This document shows positions 1 to 6,525 of a stretch of 22,715 bases of DNA, piece after piece; position 1 is the stretch's first letter, and every line of letters starts with the position of its first letter. The notes below the pieces were generated by a model. That model saw only the letters and a program-made list of their open reading frames with translations. It had not been told where the DNA came from and did not search any database. Both the position numbers and the translations under genes were made by a program. Source of the DNA: a virus; IMG/VR virus record IMGVR_UViG_3300024294_000069, positions 1-22,715 of that record; one strand, 5' to 3'.

Positions 1-1
1 A

Positions 2-955
2 GCGATTGGCGATAGCGCAGTCGCGTCTGGAAATCGGGGATTAGCTTTTGGCTTCAGTTCTTTGGCAAGTGGTTTTAACGCAATATCAATTGGAAATGGC
101 GAATCTAACAATAGCAACACAATCGCAATTGGTGGAAATAGTTTATCTTCTGGCGGACAATCTTTTGCTGATGGTCACAGTTCTGTTTCTACTGGCTTTT
201 ATTCTCACGCCACAACAAATTCTTATGCCTCTGGTTCAAATAGCTTTGCCGCAGGCATAGCTAACAATTCATCATCCTATGGTGCGACTGGTAATAATAG
301 CATCGCAATAGGCAATCAGTGTAAAGCCACTGGAAATTATTCTATCAGTATAGGCCATTCTAACAATGTTTCTGGGGCTAATGGTGCTTCTGCTATAGGT
401 CAAAGCTTAACAGTTGCGGGCGAAGGGGCATTTGCTGCTGGTCAAACTAGCATTGCAAGCGGCTCATACAGTCAAGCTATTGGTCATGGGGCAAATACTG
501 CAAATATCCACGGAAAATTTGCCAAAGCAAATGGATACTTTAATAACTACGCTGATGCTCAATATGGTCAATTTGTTTTGCGTGGAAATACAACTGACGC
601 AACAGCCAAAATCTTAACAACGAATAACAGTGCTGCCGCAGCAACTAATCAAATCATTTTACCTAACACTTCAGCTTATGCGTTTCACGGCACTATTGTG
701 GGTCGCGAAGATGCTTCAGACGGAACAGATTGTTGTGCTTTTAAGGTAGAAGGCTTGATACGCAGGGAGGCCAATGCTGGAACAACTGTGTTGGTTAACT
801 CTGCTACAACAGTTATTGACAATACTCCAAACTGGAGCATGGCATTGTCAGCAGACACAACAAATGGAGGTCTTGCTATCACAATGACAGGAGCAGCGTC
901 TACCAATATTAGATTCGTTGCAACGATTCATACGTCTGAGGTTACATACAGTTAA
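2..955 (+). CDS. Tail fibre/adhesin with YadA-like head repeats (5' partial)
   Basis: The reading frame is open from base 2 to the stop at 955, so the gene begins before the window. The visible 317 residues fall into two parts. The first roughly 180 residues are repeats of the pattern A-I-G-x-x-S-x-A-S-G-x-x-S, typical of the left-handed beta-roll of trimeric autotransporter (YadA) heads. The last roughly 130 residues contain QYGQFVLRGNTTDA, an 'IEGLIRREANAG'-like segment (here VEGLIRREANAG) and W-S-M-A-L-S-A-D-T, which I recognise as a C-terminal domain common in phage fibres. It is probably a trimeric receptor-binding fibre acting outside the virion. It lies at the head of a row of small tail-appendage genes. 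The role is inferred from fold pattern and position. Confidence 0.8.
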   Translation, partial: AIGDSAVASGNRGLAFGFSSLASGFNAISIGNGESNNSNTIAIGGNSLSSGGQSFADGHSSVSTGFYSHATTNSYASGSNSFAAGIANNSSSYGATGNNSIAIGNQCKATGNYSISIGHSNNVSGANGASAIGQSLTVAGEGAFAAGQTSIASGSYSQAIGHGANTANIHGKFAKANGYFNNYADAQYGQFVLRGNTTDATAKILTTNNSAAAATNQIILPNTSAYAFHGTIVGREDASDGTDCCAFKVEGLIRREANAGTTVLVNSATTVIDNTPNWSMALSADTTNGGLAITMTGAASTNIRFVATIHTSEVTYS

Positions 956-968
956 TAAGGAACAGACA

Positions 969-1274
969 ATGGCTATTCAAAACAATATTGCAGAAAACAA
1001 CAGCCAATACGGCATTGCATTTAACAACGCATACTACCGCATTGTCACGGCGGCAATTAGTCGGCAGCGGGGGTCAGAGCCAAAGTTTGAGGTGACGATT
1101 GATCTGTCAGCTTACGCAACGTCATCGCCCACAGATGACACTCGCGAGGTAGACTTCAAACGCTACCACGCAAACCTTGACGAAATTATTGCAGCAAGTG
1201 GCGACCAGTTTATTGACAAGTGCTATTCGTGGGTAATGGCACAAGCTGATATGTCAGGCTCGACAGCCGTTTAA
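969..1274 (+). CDS. Conserved small phage protein of unknown function, tail region
   Basis: This is a 101-residue protein starting MAIQNNIAENNS. The ATG at 969 is chosen over an in-frame start at 918 because AAGGA at 957-961 is a well-placed ribosome site and because 918 lies inside the upstream fibre gene. There is no signal peptide or membrane segment. The sequence (AISRQRGSEPKFEVTIDLSA, then DQFIDKCYSWVMAQA) resembles small proteins found beside tail-fibre genes in marine phages, but no function is known to me. It sits between the fibre and the glycine-hinge appendage protein, so a structural or fibre-assembly role is possible. Confidence 0.7.
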   Translation: MAIQNNIAENNSQYGIAFNNAYYRIVTAAISRQRGSEPKFEVTIDLSAYATSSPTDDTREVDFKRYHANLDEIIAASGDQFIDKCYSWVMAQADMSGSTAV

Positions 1275-1284
1275 GGAGTAGATA

Positions 1285-1836
1285 ATGGCGTTAATAATAA
1301 ACCATCAGACTAACGACATCTCAGCTACTTCTGGGTCAATGACCATCGATGGTTCGGCTGTTGGCGGTGGTGGTGGTGGTGGTGCATTTAATTTAATTAG
1401 CACAACCACAATTAGTTCAGCAGTAAGTTCTATAGAGTTTACTGGTCTTACGACTTATGCCAACTATTTCATGTTGTTAAGTGCAAGTATGAATTATAGC
1501 ACACTTACAATGCGTTATGGAATTAACGGTACATATGACAGTGGTAATAATTACAAAAACACAACGAGTTCATCAGGCTCGGCACAGTTTGATGTAAACA
1601 CGTCAGGCTATAGATATGGTGTTTCTGGAAATCTTTACATATATGACTTAGCTCGGACTTCTACTGGAAACTATCGCAGAGGCGGTTATTCGTTTTATGG
1701 ACAAGCCTCTGGCAGTAGCAACAGTTATTTGCTTGAACATTATGGTGGGTATTGGGGGCAGCAAGGAAGTAATTGCATTGAGTTAACAGCCAGTTTTAAC
1801 AACGGAACTGTTTCACTGTATGGGATATCTGAATAA
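1285..1836 (+). CDS. Tail appendage/fibre-like protein with poly-glycine hinge
   Basis: This 183-residue protein has a short N-terminal segment (MALIINHQTNDISATSGSMT) of a type often found at the start of phage appendage proteins. A run of seven glycines follows (bases 1363-1383, one GGC and six GGT codons), then a Ser/Thr/Tyr/Gly-rich beta domain. The layout suggests a virion-anchored N-terminus, a flexible hinge and a distal receptor-binding or jelly-roll domain. AAGGAG is present at 1273-1278 before the ATG. The gene overlaps the next by one base (TAATG at 1834-1838), indicating coupled translation. The function is inferred from composition and neighbours. Confidence 0.7.
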   Translation: MALIINHQTNDISATSGSMTIDGSAVGGGGGGGAFNLISTTTISSAVSSIEFTGLTTYANYFMLLSASMNYSTLTMRYGINGTYDSGNNYKNTTSSSGSAQFDVNTSGYRYGVSGNLYIYDLARTSTGNYRRGGYSFYGQASGSSNSYLLEHYGGYWGQQGSNCIELTASFNNGTVSLYGISE

Positions 1837-2117
1837 TGGCTAATTATAAAAGTGTGAATGGAGTTCTAACAGACTTAACTGAAGCTGAAACTACTGCGCT
1901 AAATGCTAGAGAAGCTGCTTGGGCTGTTGAAGAAAGCAATAGCGTTGCGTTGGATGTTCGGGATCAGCGTGACATTTTATTAGCTGAAACAGACTGGATG
2001 GCTTTGAGTGATGTTACTATGTCTGACGCAATGACCGCCTATCGTCAAGCCTTGCGTGACATCCCAGCACAAGCTGGCTTTCCTTCAAGCGTGACTTGGC
2101 CCGCTAAGCCGGAGTAA
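1836..2117 (+). CDS. Phage tail assembly chaperone-like protein
   Basis: The 93-residue protein ends with the pattern RDQRDILLAETDWMALSD, YRQALRDIPAQAGFPSSV and T-W-P-A-K-P. This is the signature of the Phage_tail_APC (tail assembly chaperone / fibre assembly) family, normally encoded directly after a fibre or appendage gene. That position matches here: it starts inside the stop codon of the appendage gene (TAATG). By family knowledge it would help fold or attach the adjacent fibre and not remain in the virion. Recognition rests on the conserved C-terminal WP-x-KP motif; the N-terminal 35 residues are less diagnostic. Confidence 0.82.
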   Translation: MANYKSVNGVLTDLTEAETTALNAREAAWAVEESNSVALDVRDQRDILLAETDWMALSDVTMSDAMTAYRQALRDIPAQAGFPSSVTWPAKPE

Positions 2118-2564
2118 ATGGATCCGGTTACAGGGATTGCTCTTGCCAGCACAGCATACAAAGCTATTTGCACTGCCTTTCAACATGGCAGAGAAATTGA
2201 GCAGATGGCTGGCGATCTCGGAAGATGGATGCAAGGCATCAATGCTGTCAAGGAAGGCCACTCTAAGGCAAAAGGCAGGCGCATTGGATCGGTAGAAGAA
2301 GAAGCATTAGAAACATTTGCAGCCATGAAGAAGGCAGAGCAGATGGAGAACGAGCTTCGTAACTTTATCACTGGTCAGTACGGCATGACCGCTTGGCAGC
2401 AAATAATAAAGATACAAGCAGACATCAGAGTTAAAAAGAAACAACAGCTGATTGAGGCAGCTAGGCGGCAAGAAGAAATATTTGAGTACATTCTTATTGG
2501 CGTGTCTGTGTTCGTAGCTGTTTTCGTAATAATGTGCGTTTTCTATTATGCATTAATGCAGTAG
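2118..2564 (+). CDS. Conserved phage membrane-anchored protein of unknown function
   Basis: This is a 148-residue protein whose ATG directly follows the previous stop (TAAATG). Residues 1-120 are helical and charged (GREIEQMAGDLGRWMQGINAV, then an EEEALETFAAMKKAEQMENEL coiled-coil-like stretch). Residues about 123-146 form one hydrophobic C-terminal membrane segment. I recognise it as a family seen near lysis and fibre genes of marine podoviruses and myoviruses, without an assigned role. A tail-anchored inner-membrane protein taking part in lysis is possible from its position just before the holin candidates. Its last codons contain a copy of the dispersed palindrome TGCATTAATGCAG. Confidence 0.75.
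   Translation: MDPVTGIALASTAYKAICTAFQHGREIEQMAGDLGRWMQGINAVKEGHSKAKGRRIGSVEEEALETFAAMKKAEQMENELRNFITGQYGMTAWQQIIKIQADIRVKKKQQLIEAARRQEEIFEYILIGVSVFVAVFVIMCVFYYALMQ
2549..2561. promoter_or_regulatory. Dispersed palindrome copy TGCATTAATGCAG (late operon, before holin)
   Basis: This copy overlaps the last codons of the upstream gene (TAT GCA TTA ATG CAG TAG) and ends 11 bases before the holin ATG. It matches the consensus found in the immunity region. It could be a repressor site in the late operon or chance coding sequence. Confidence 0.45.
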
Positions 2565-2572
2565 GTTAAGCC

Positions 2573-2740
2573 ATGGATCAGAAAGATATACTTGATAGTG
2601 CAGCAATATTTGCAACGGTGGGTTCAGTGACAGACATTCTCCCTCCGGTTGCCGCTATTTTTACTATCGTATGGACTGCGCTTCGTATTTACGAGATGGA
2701 TACAGTGCAACGCTGGTTAAAGAAATGTTCAAAGCGTTAG
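2573..2740 (+). CDS. Putative small holin (one membrane segment)
   Basis: An ATG at 2573, preceded by AGGTTAAGCC, opens a 55-residue frame: MDQKDILDSAAIFATVGSVT, then DILPPVAAIFTIVWTALRIY, then EMDTVQRWLKKCSKR. A soluble N-terminus, a Pro-Pro break, one strong membrane segment (about residues 22-41) and a basic tail fit small holins of T7-like and marine phages. It would form lesions in the inner membrane that release the endolysin encoded 0.5 kb downstream. It overlaps the next gene by 16 bases in another frame. The call rests on topology, position and resemblance to 'PP-A..TI-W..-RIYE' holin-type proteins; it could also be an antiholin or regulator. Confidence 0.7.
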   Translation: MDQKDILDSAAIFATVGSVTDILPPVAAIFTIVWTALRIYEMDTVQRWLKKCSKR

Positions 2741-2925
2741 TCATGGCATGCCTTGTCAGCAATTTAGATCAATGCATTGAATTTGAAAACGCACGCCATC
2801 CTCTCGCTACATATGAATCCTGCAAAGCACGCGCCATGGAAATGGCTAACGATATAAACCGAATGACACAGTACAAAGCAATTGCTTGGAAATGTCTGCC
2901 TATGAAACAGGGTACATTGACATGA
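2725..2925 (+). CDS. Small four-cysteine protein in the lysis cassette, unknown function
   Basis: The likely start is the ATG at 2725, inside the end of the holin frame, giving 66 residues: a hydrophobic start (MFKALVMACLVS), then Cys at residues 9, 16, 33 and 56 and a charged helix (SCKARAMEMANDINRM). The frame is open further upstream to 2671, but that part runs through the holin. The spaced cysteines and short hydrophobic N-terminus suggest a periplasmic or disulfide-linked protein. VMAC is near a lipobox but the leader is too short for a normal lipoprotein signal. The gene overlaps the following one by ATGA. I have seen similar proteins beside marine phage holins, with no known role. Confidence 0.65.
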   Translation: MFKALVMACLVSNLDQCIEFENARHPLATYESCKARAMEMANDINRMTQYKAIAWKCLPMKQGTLT

Positions 2926-3263
2926 TTGCAATCATTAATGCAGTTGCCTCTCTTGCTGGCACATGGATGGAAGGCAAGGTCGAGACACAGAAAGCCAAGG
3001 TCGAGGTAGCCAAGCGTGTCGCTGCTGGTGAACAGGAGTGGAACCAGACAATGGCATCTGCTTCTGCATCATCTTGGAAAGATGAATGGCTTACAATTTT
3101 GGTAAGCATCCCCCTTATATTAGCATTCACAGGGCATGAAGACATCGTGCAGCGCGGCTTTGATGCGTTGCAGTCAATGCCTGACTTCTACAAAACAGCC
3201 GTTGGTGTTGTGTTTGCCGCCAGCTTTGGCGTTCAACAGCTAACAAAGATGTTTAAAAAATGA
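2922..3263 (+). CDS. Holin-like membrane protein (GTA 3TM-holin type)
   Basis: The start is placed at ATG 2922, overlapping the previous stop as ATGA; an in-frame TTG at 2886 is less likely. The 113-residue product begins with a weakly hydrophobic helix, then a charged helix (EGKVETQKAKVEVAKRV), then SSWKDEWLTILVSIPLILAF (membrane segment about residues 60-76) and a second hydrophobic stretch near residues 92-105 (TAVGVVFAASFGVQQL). The S-W-K-D-E-W motif with paired hydrophobic segments matches the GTA_holin_3TM type known from alphaproteobacterial gene transfer agents and phages. It overlaps the endolysin by four bases (ATGA). It may be the main holin or a partner of the 55-residue protein. 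Confidence 0.72.
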   Translation: MIAIINAVASLAGTWMEGKVETQKAKVEVAKRVAAGEQEWNQTMASASASSWKDEWLTILVSIPLILAFTGHEDIVQRGFDALQSMPDFYKTAVGVVFAASFGVQQLTKMFKK

Positions 3264-3685
3264 TTGTCCTTTCCGAACTGACCGACCTGATTGCAAAGCA
3301 TGAGGGGAAAATGCTGACGATGTATACCGACACAGTTGGTGTACCTACGATTGGCTATGGTCACAATTTGCATGAGCCAATCTCTGAGCATGCAGCCAAG
3401 GTTATTCTGGCTGATGATGTGCGGATTGCTGTGCAAGAACTTGATGATCGAATGGATTGGTGGCGCGACCTGCCTGACAATGCACAGCTAGTGCTGGCAT
3501 CGATGGTGTTTAACCTTGGTTGGCCTCGTTTCTCTCGCTTCAAAAAGTTTATCGCCGCCCTCGAAGACCGTGACTATATCCGCGCAGCCGCGGAGATGGA
3601 GGATAGTCTGTGGTTTCAGCAAATCAAAACGCGCGGGGCTGAATTAAAAAACCTAATGTTGGAATGTGATGACAATCACCAATGA
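3260..3685 (+). CDS. Endolysin, GH24 muramidase (T4 lysozyme type)
   Basis: This 141-residue protein carries the GH24 catalytic triad with T4 lysozyme spacing: Glu15 (KHEGKML), Asp24 (YTDTVGVPTIGYGHN) and Thr30. Downstream it has the DNAQLVLASMVFNLGWPRF helix typical of the family. The enzyme cleaves the beta-1,4 link between N-acetylmuramic acid and N-acetylglucosamine in peptidoglycan. No signal peptide or signal-anchor is visible, so export should depend on the holin encoded just upstream. The start overlaps that gene by ATGA, and the stop lies 17 bases inside the next gene. At 141 residues it is slightly shorter than T4 lysozyme (164) but complete in its catalytic part. Confidence 0.93.
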   Translation: MIVLSELTDLIAKHEGKMLTMYTDTVGVPTIGYGHNLHEPISEHAAKVILADDVRIAVQELDDRMDWWRDLPDNAQLVLASMVFNLGWPRFSRFKKFIAALEDRDYIRAAAEMEDSLWFQQIKTRGAELKNLMLECDDNHQ

Positions 3686-4685
3686 ACAGAAACAGCAAGC
3701 ACAAGATCTCCTTAAAAAACATGGCACGCTAAAAGAAGCATCAGAAGTTAGCGGCATACCACCTGCGACACTCCATCGTTGGTATCAAAGAGCTAAGTCT
3801 GACTTTGCTGAAAGCAGATACAACATTCCAGAGATGCCAGAAGATGACATCCCTGTTGATGAGATCGTTGAGCATCTGCACACACGCTTTCGTAAACGCA
3901 AGACCCATCGTGAAGCAAAGAAATGGATACCGATTGAGATGAAGTCGGACGAACCCATCGGCTTGCTATGGATGGGTGATCCTCACATCGATGACAACTA
4001 TTGTGACTGGGATAATCTGCGCGAGCATCTGCGTATAATCAACGAGTATGACGGTGTGTATGGGTGCAACCTAGGGGACTACCAGAATAACTGGGTTGGC
4101 CGTCTGGGGCGCATATACGGCGAACAGGACACCTCTCACAAAACAGCATGGAAGCTAGTCGAGTGGCTAATCAATGAGATGAATCCGCTTATTCTCATTG
4201 GCGGCAATCATGATATGTGGTCTGGTGCCGGAGATCCCCTTAAATGGATGCAACGCCCGCACTCTGTCCTTGAGGATTGGGAGGCTAGGGTCGAACTTAA
4301 ATTCCCTAACGGCAGAGACTGCCGCATCCATGCAGCGCACGATATGCCTGGTCACAGTCAATGGAATAGCCTTCATGCTCAGAACAAAATGGCGCGGTTC
4401 AAAGGTAACGCTTCGCTCTATATAAGCGGCCACAGGCACAACTGGGCTTTGGGTCAGATCGAACTCGTAGAGCAGGAAACCACAGCGTGGCTTGCCAGAG
4501 CGAGAGGCTACAAATTCCATGACACATATGCGTTCGTTAAAGGTTTTGAGCAACAGCGTTTTGGGCAGGCAATCATGCAGGTCATTGATCCGCATAACCC
4601 TAACCCTGTCTCATGGGTGCAATGCTTTGCTGATCCTCTGGAGGGGGCAGAGTATCTGCAATACCGGCGACAGCTTCGCAAGTAA
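3669..4685 (+). CDS. Metallophosphoesterase with N-terminal helix-turn-helix
   Basis: The start is set at ATG 3669, though a GTG at 3666 is also possible, giving 338 residues. Residues 8-45 form a helix-turn-helix resembling transposase/terminase-type domains (LKEASEVSGIPPATLHRWYQ). Residues about 95-290 hold all calcineurin-like metallophosphoesterase motifs in order: D104-x-H106 (GDPHID), G136-D137, G-N180-H181-D182, H221/H224 and G254-H255-x-H257. The enzyme should bind two metal ions and hydrolyse a phosphoester; the substrate (DNA end, nucleotide or protein) cannot be told. It is the last late-operon gene, and its 3' end overlaps the convergent gene by 86 bases. Confidence 0.85.
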   Translation: MTITNEQKQQAQDLLKKHGTLKEASEVSGIPPATLHRWYQRAKSDFAESRYNIPEMPEDDIPVDEIVEHLHTRFRKRKTHREAKKWIPIEMKSDEPIGLLWMGDPHIDDNYCDWDNLREHLRIINEYDGVYGCNLGDYQNNWVGRLGRIYGEQDTSHKTAWKLVEWLINEMNPLILIGGNHDMWSGAGDPLKWMQRPHSVLEDWEARVELKFPNGRDCRIHAAHDMPGHSQWNSLHAQNKMARFKGNASLYISGHRHNWALGQIELVEQETTAWLARARGYKFHDTYAFVKGFEQQRFGQAIMQVIDPHNPNPVSWVQCFADPLEGAEYLQYRRQLRK

Positions 4686-4917
4686 CAGCAGCATAGCCAG
4701 CGATATCCACGAATGAATCATCGTGGTCGCTGTGCTTTAACCTAGCAATCTTCAACAACGTCATCATCATGCCGACATCTTTAACTGTGAACGGCACTTC
4801 TTTATAGGCAGACCACAGGGCTGCGATGTTGTTGAAGTTATCAAGCGGTGTGCCGTAGTTCTCACCACGGCTGCGGGTTGCATTGAATGCATCCTCAAGC
4901 AAGTCTGATCTGTTCAT
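4600..4917 (-). CDS. DUF6378-like phage protein
   Basis: The 105-residue product has the pattern A-T-R-S-R-G-E-N-Y-G-T-P, N-F-N-N-I-A-A-L-W-S-A-Y, V-K-D-V-G-M-M-M-T-L-L-K-I-A-R and D-S-F-V-D-I-A-G-Y-A-A. I recognise these as the conserved core of the DUF6378 family found in phages. The family is all-helical with conserved acidic residues, and a MazG-like nucleotide pyrophosphatase fold is sometimes suspected; this is not established. AAAGGA precedes the ATG, which overlaps the upstream stop (TAATG). The last 86 bases run into the convergent metallophosphoesterase gene, with no terminator visible between the two. Confidence 0.78.
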   Translation of the reverse strand: MNRSDLLEDAFNATRSRGENYGTPLDNFNNIAALWSAYKEVPFTVKDVGMMMTLLKIARLKHSDHDDSFVDIAGYAAVTCEAVAGIADTLPPPEDQQSIAPMRQG

Positions 4918-5180
4918 TATTTTTCCTTTGAGAATTTTTCGTATTCACCAAGCGATGACCAGCCACCTTCTAATTCAGTGGCGCGTGCGTAATAGATACC
5001 AACATCATCATCAGCAACATCATCTGCAAATGCATCTGCCGGCAGGTTGCTCTCTTTCGGAGCAAAGAACTTGCGGCGTTCAGCATCATCATAACCATTG
5101 ACACTAGACCAGCATCTATTTTCTGGGTTGCGTGCCTGATATGTGCCGTGATTGCTGCCTGTTCTGCGGAATAGAGCCAT
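4917..5180 (-). CDS. Hypothetical small acidic protein
   Basis: This is an 87-residue protein with no recognised family. The N-terminal half is basic and polar (MALFRRTGSNHGTYQARNPE), and the middle is acidic (FADDVADDDVG). A ribosome site AAAGG lies eight bases before the ATG. The gene is translationally coupled to the DUF6378-like gene by a one-base overlap. It is the first gene of a two-gene unit that lies downstream of attP, so it could be expressed from a promoter in the attP region (5181-5416). Its function is unknown. Confidence 0.65.
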   Translation of the reverse strand: MALFRRTGSNHGTYQARNPENRCWSSVNGYDDAERRKFFAPKESNLPADAFADDVADDDVGIYYARATELEGGWSSLGEYEKFSKEK

Positions 5181-5260
5181 TTATTAAACCTTTCACTGTG
5201 TCAGGATTGTGTCAAAATGCTTTTATGCATTAGGTTAAAAGATGATAAAAAGCGTAAAGC

Positions 5261-5274
5261 CTGCATAAATGCAG
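5261..5274. promoter_or_regulatory. Dispersed palindrome copy CTGCATAAATGCAG in the attP region
   Basis: This copy has seven-base arms CTGCAT/ATGCAG around AA, matching the copies in the immunity region. It lies 53 bases from the tRNA-derived attP core and upstream of the minus-strand gene that starts at 5180. It may repress that unit or take part in recombination control. AT-rich DNA surrounds it. Confidence 0.5.
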
Positions 5275-5326
5275 ATGCACAGCCAAACCAAATAGCTGCG
5301 TAACATATTGATAAATAAGGAGAGAA

Positions 5327-5375
5327 TGGTGCTGCCAGCGTGATTCGAACACGCGACCTCACCCTTACCAAGGGG
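5327..5375 (-). other. attP: attP core: 3' half of a tRNA-Thr(GGU)
   Basis: Read on the minus strand, this segment is the 3' part of a tRNA: anticodon arm CCCTTGGTAAGGG with anticodon GGT, variable loop, T-arm GCGTGTTCGAATCACGC, acceptor strand TGGCAGC, discriminator A and encoded CCA. The anticodon arm and the extra-loop GAGGTCG match bacterial tRNA-Thr(GGU). The 5' half (acceptor, D-arm) is missing, and upstream sequence does not fold as a tRNA. The fragment lies 42 bases beyond the integrase stop. Phages that integrate in a tRNA gene carry such a fragment so that the gene is restored on insertion, which makes this the attP crossover region. Confidence 0.88.
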
Positions 5376-5416
5376 CAGTACACTGTTTATAACTACCGGA
5401 TTTCTTTGACGTTTTC

Positions 5417-6367
5417 TCATTCTAACCTCATCAGTGTGTCACGAATGTGTTCATCTGAAACAGAAGCGTATCGAAGCACCATCCGTTCAGATGCCCAACC
5501 CCCTAGTTTCATTAGACTTGGGATCGATGCGCCCTTCATTACAAGCTGGCTTGCCCAATGATGCCGCCAGTCATGGATGGTAAAGTCTGATATGCCTGCT
5601 TTTTTGCAGGCTCTGATATGCAATCCTTTAACGCTATCGCCATGTGAGTATGGCTCTCCGTTCTTGTTAGTGAATATGTATTCATGGTTATGTCGGCTGG
5701 ATAGCATAGCCTGTTTGGTGCGTGGGTGTATCGGTACAATTCTGCGTTTACCTGATTTAGATTTATCTATGATGATGGTGTCCATATCGAAGTTGACATG
5801 CTGCCATTTAAGATAGAGTGCTTCCGATTTGCGGAAACCTTGATAGCAAAGTGTAATAAAGAATGGCTTAATAAATTCTGGGTATGCATCTAATAGTTTT
5901 TCTTGCTGCTCTTTATTAAGGAACCGGATGCGATCGTTTGCATCTTGCAGCTTGGGTATCTGGAGAGGCGCAGATACATGGTTTGCTATGGCGACCAGCG
6001 TTGCTCTGACGCGATTGATATGTGATGGTTTACAATTACCAAGACTGGTGCGAACAAATTTATTCCATGCATCTGCATTGATCTCCGATATCGGGGTTGA
6101 TTTGAAATGGCCGACCAGTGTTTTAATATTGTACCAGTCGGTCATACTTTTGTTGTTGAACCATAGACCTGCGGCTTCTGACAATGGCATCAAAGTTACC
6201 TTGCCTTGCATGTCGTTAAGGATACGTTGCTCTATTAATCGGCAGACATCATCGGCCGCGCCCTTTCGGGTTTGTCCGGTAGATTGCCTGACCCTGATAG
6301 ATTGCCCTGCAAACGATACGCTCCCACTAATGTGGTAGTATTTTCCACGTTTGTATGTGCGTAACAT
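5417..6367 (-). CDS. int: Tyrosine-recombinase integrase
   Basis: The 316-residue protein has an N-terminal arm-binding-like domain (residues 1-50, LRTYKRGKYYHISG), a core-binding domain (about 60-135) and the catalytic domain. The active-site set is visible: Arg179 (CYQGFRKSEAL), Lys204 (DKSKSGKRRIVPI), His265 and Arg268 (IHDWRHHWAS), Trp291 at the second His/Trp position (LGGWASERM) and nucleophile Tyr300 (VLRYASV). It should catalyse site-specific insertion at the tRNA-Thr gene using the attP directly downstream, as is usual for tRNA-targeting integrases. Its 5' end overlaps the excisionase-like gene by 133 bases in a different frame. Length and motifs look intact. Confidence 0.95.
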   Translation of the reverse strand: MLRTYKRGKYYHISGSVSFAGQSIRVRQSTGQTRKGAADDVCRLIEQRILNDMQGKVTLMPLSEAAGLWFNNKSMTDWYNIKTLVGHFKSTPISEINADAWNKFVRTSLGNCKPSHINRVRATLVAIANHVSAPLQIPKLQDANDRIRFLNKEQQEKLLDAYPEFIKPFFITLCYQGFRKSEALYLKWQHVNFDMDTIIIDKSKSGKRRIVPIHPRTKQAMLSSRHNHEYIFTNKNGEPYSHGDSVKGLHIRACKKAGISDFTIHDWRHHWASQLVMKGASIPSLMKLGGWASERMVLRYASVSDEHIRDTLMRLE

Positions 6368-6525
6368 TGCGTTAAGCTATCCTTTAGGTTCTGCAATTGC
6401 TGCTCGTCCATCGAGCAGGAATTGCCAATACGCATAAACTCAAGGTTGTTGTCTTTGATATGCTTCTTGAGCGTGCGCGTATTGATGCCAAACATTTCAC
6501 TGATTGAATCAAAATGGTATATCAT
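6235..6525 (-). CDS. Putative excisionase/HTH DNA-binding protein
   Basis: From ATG 6525 the product is 96 residues. Residues 1-50 (MIYHFDSISEMFGINTRTLK, then IGNSCSMDEQQLQNLKD) look like the MerR/excisionase-type winged helix that reads 'start lookup by x-region, then bend DNA'. The remainder is polar and overlaps the integrase start. The start overlaps the 3' end of the upstream gene (its DDIPF tail), which suggests coupling; an upstream in-frame ATG at 6624 lies inside that gene. The position directly before int fits xis. The long out-of-frame overlap leaves the C-terminal part uncertain. It could instead be a small regulator of int. Confidence 0.62.
   Translation of the reverse strand: MIYHFDSISEMFGINTRTLKKHIKDNNLEFMRIGNSCSMDEQQLQNLKDSLTQCYAHTNVENTTTLVGAYRLQGNLSGSGNLPDKPERARPMMSAD

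Noticed and set aside
1363-1383. GGT repeat as a phase-variation switch
   Set aside because: The unit is three bases, so slippage would change glycine number but not the reading frame; at most it alters hinge length.
2931-2944. Another palindrome-like copy (ATCATTAATGCAGT)
   Set aside because: The left arm is degraded, it lies in the coding start of the 113-residue holin-like gene, and no promoter elements are near.
4167-4595. Minus-strand frame of 142 residues
   Set aside because: It is wholly antisense to the metallophosphoesterase, whose catalytic motifs prove the plus strand is coding.
5301-5400. Complete phage-encoded tRNA-Thr gene
   Set aside because: Only the 3' half from the anticodon arm is tRNA-like; the D-arm and the 5' acceptor strand GCTGCCA are absent upstream, so it is an att fragment.
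5928-6338. Plus-strand frame of 136 residues
   Set aside because: It is antisense to the integrase with its intact catalytic residues.
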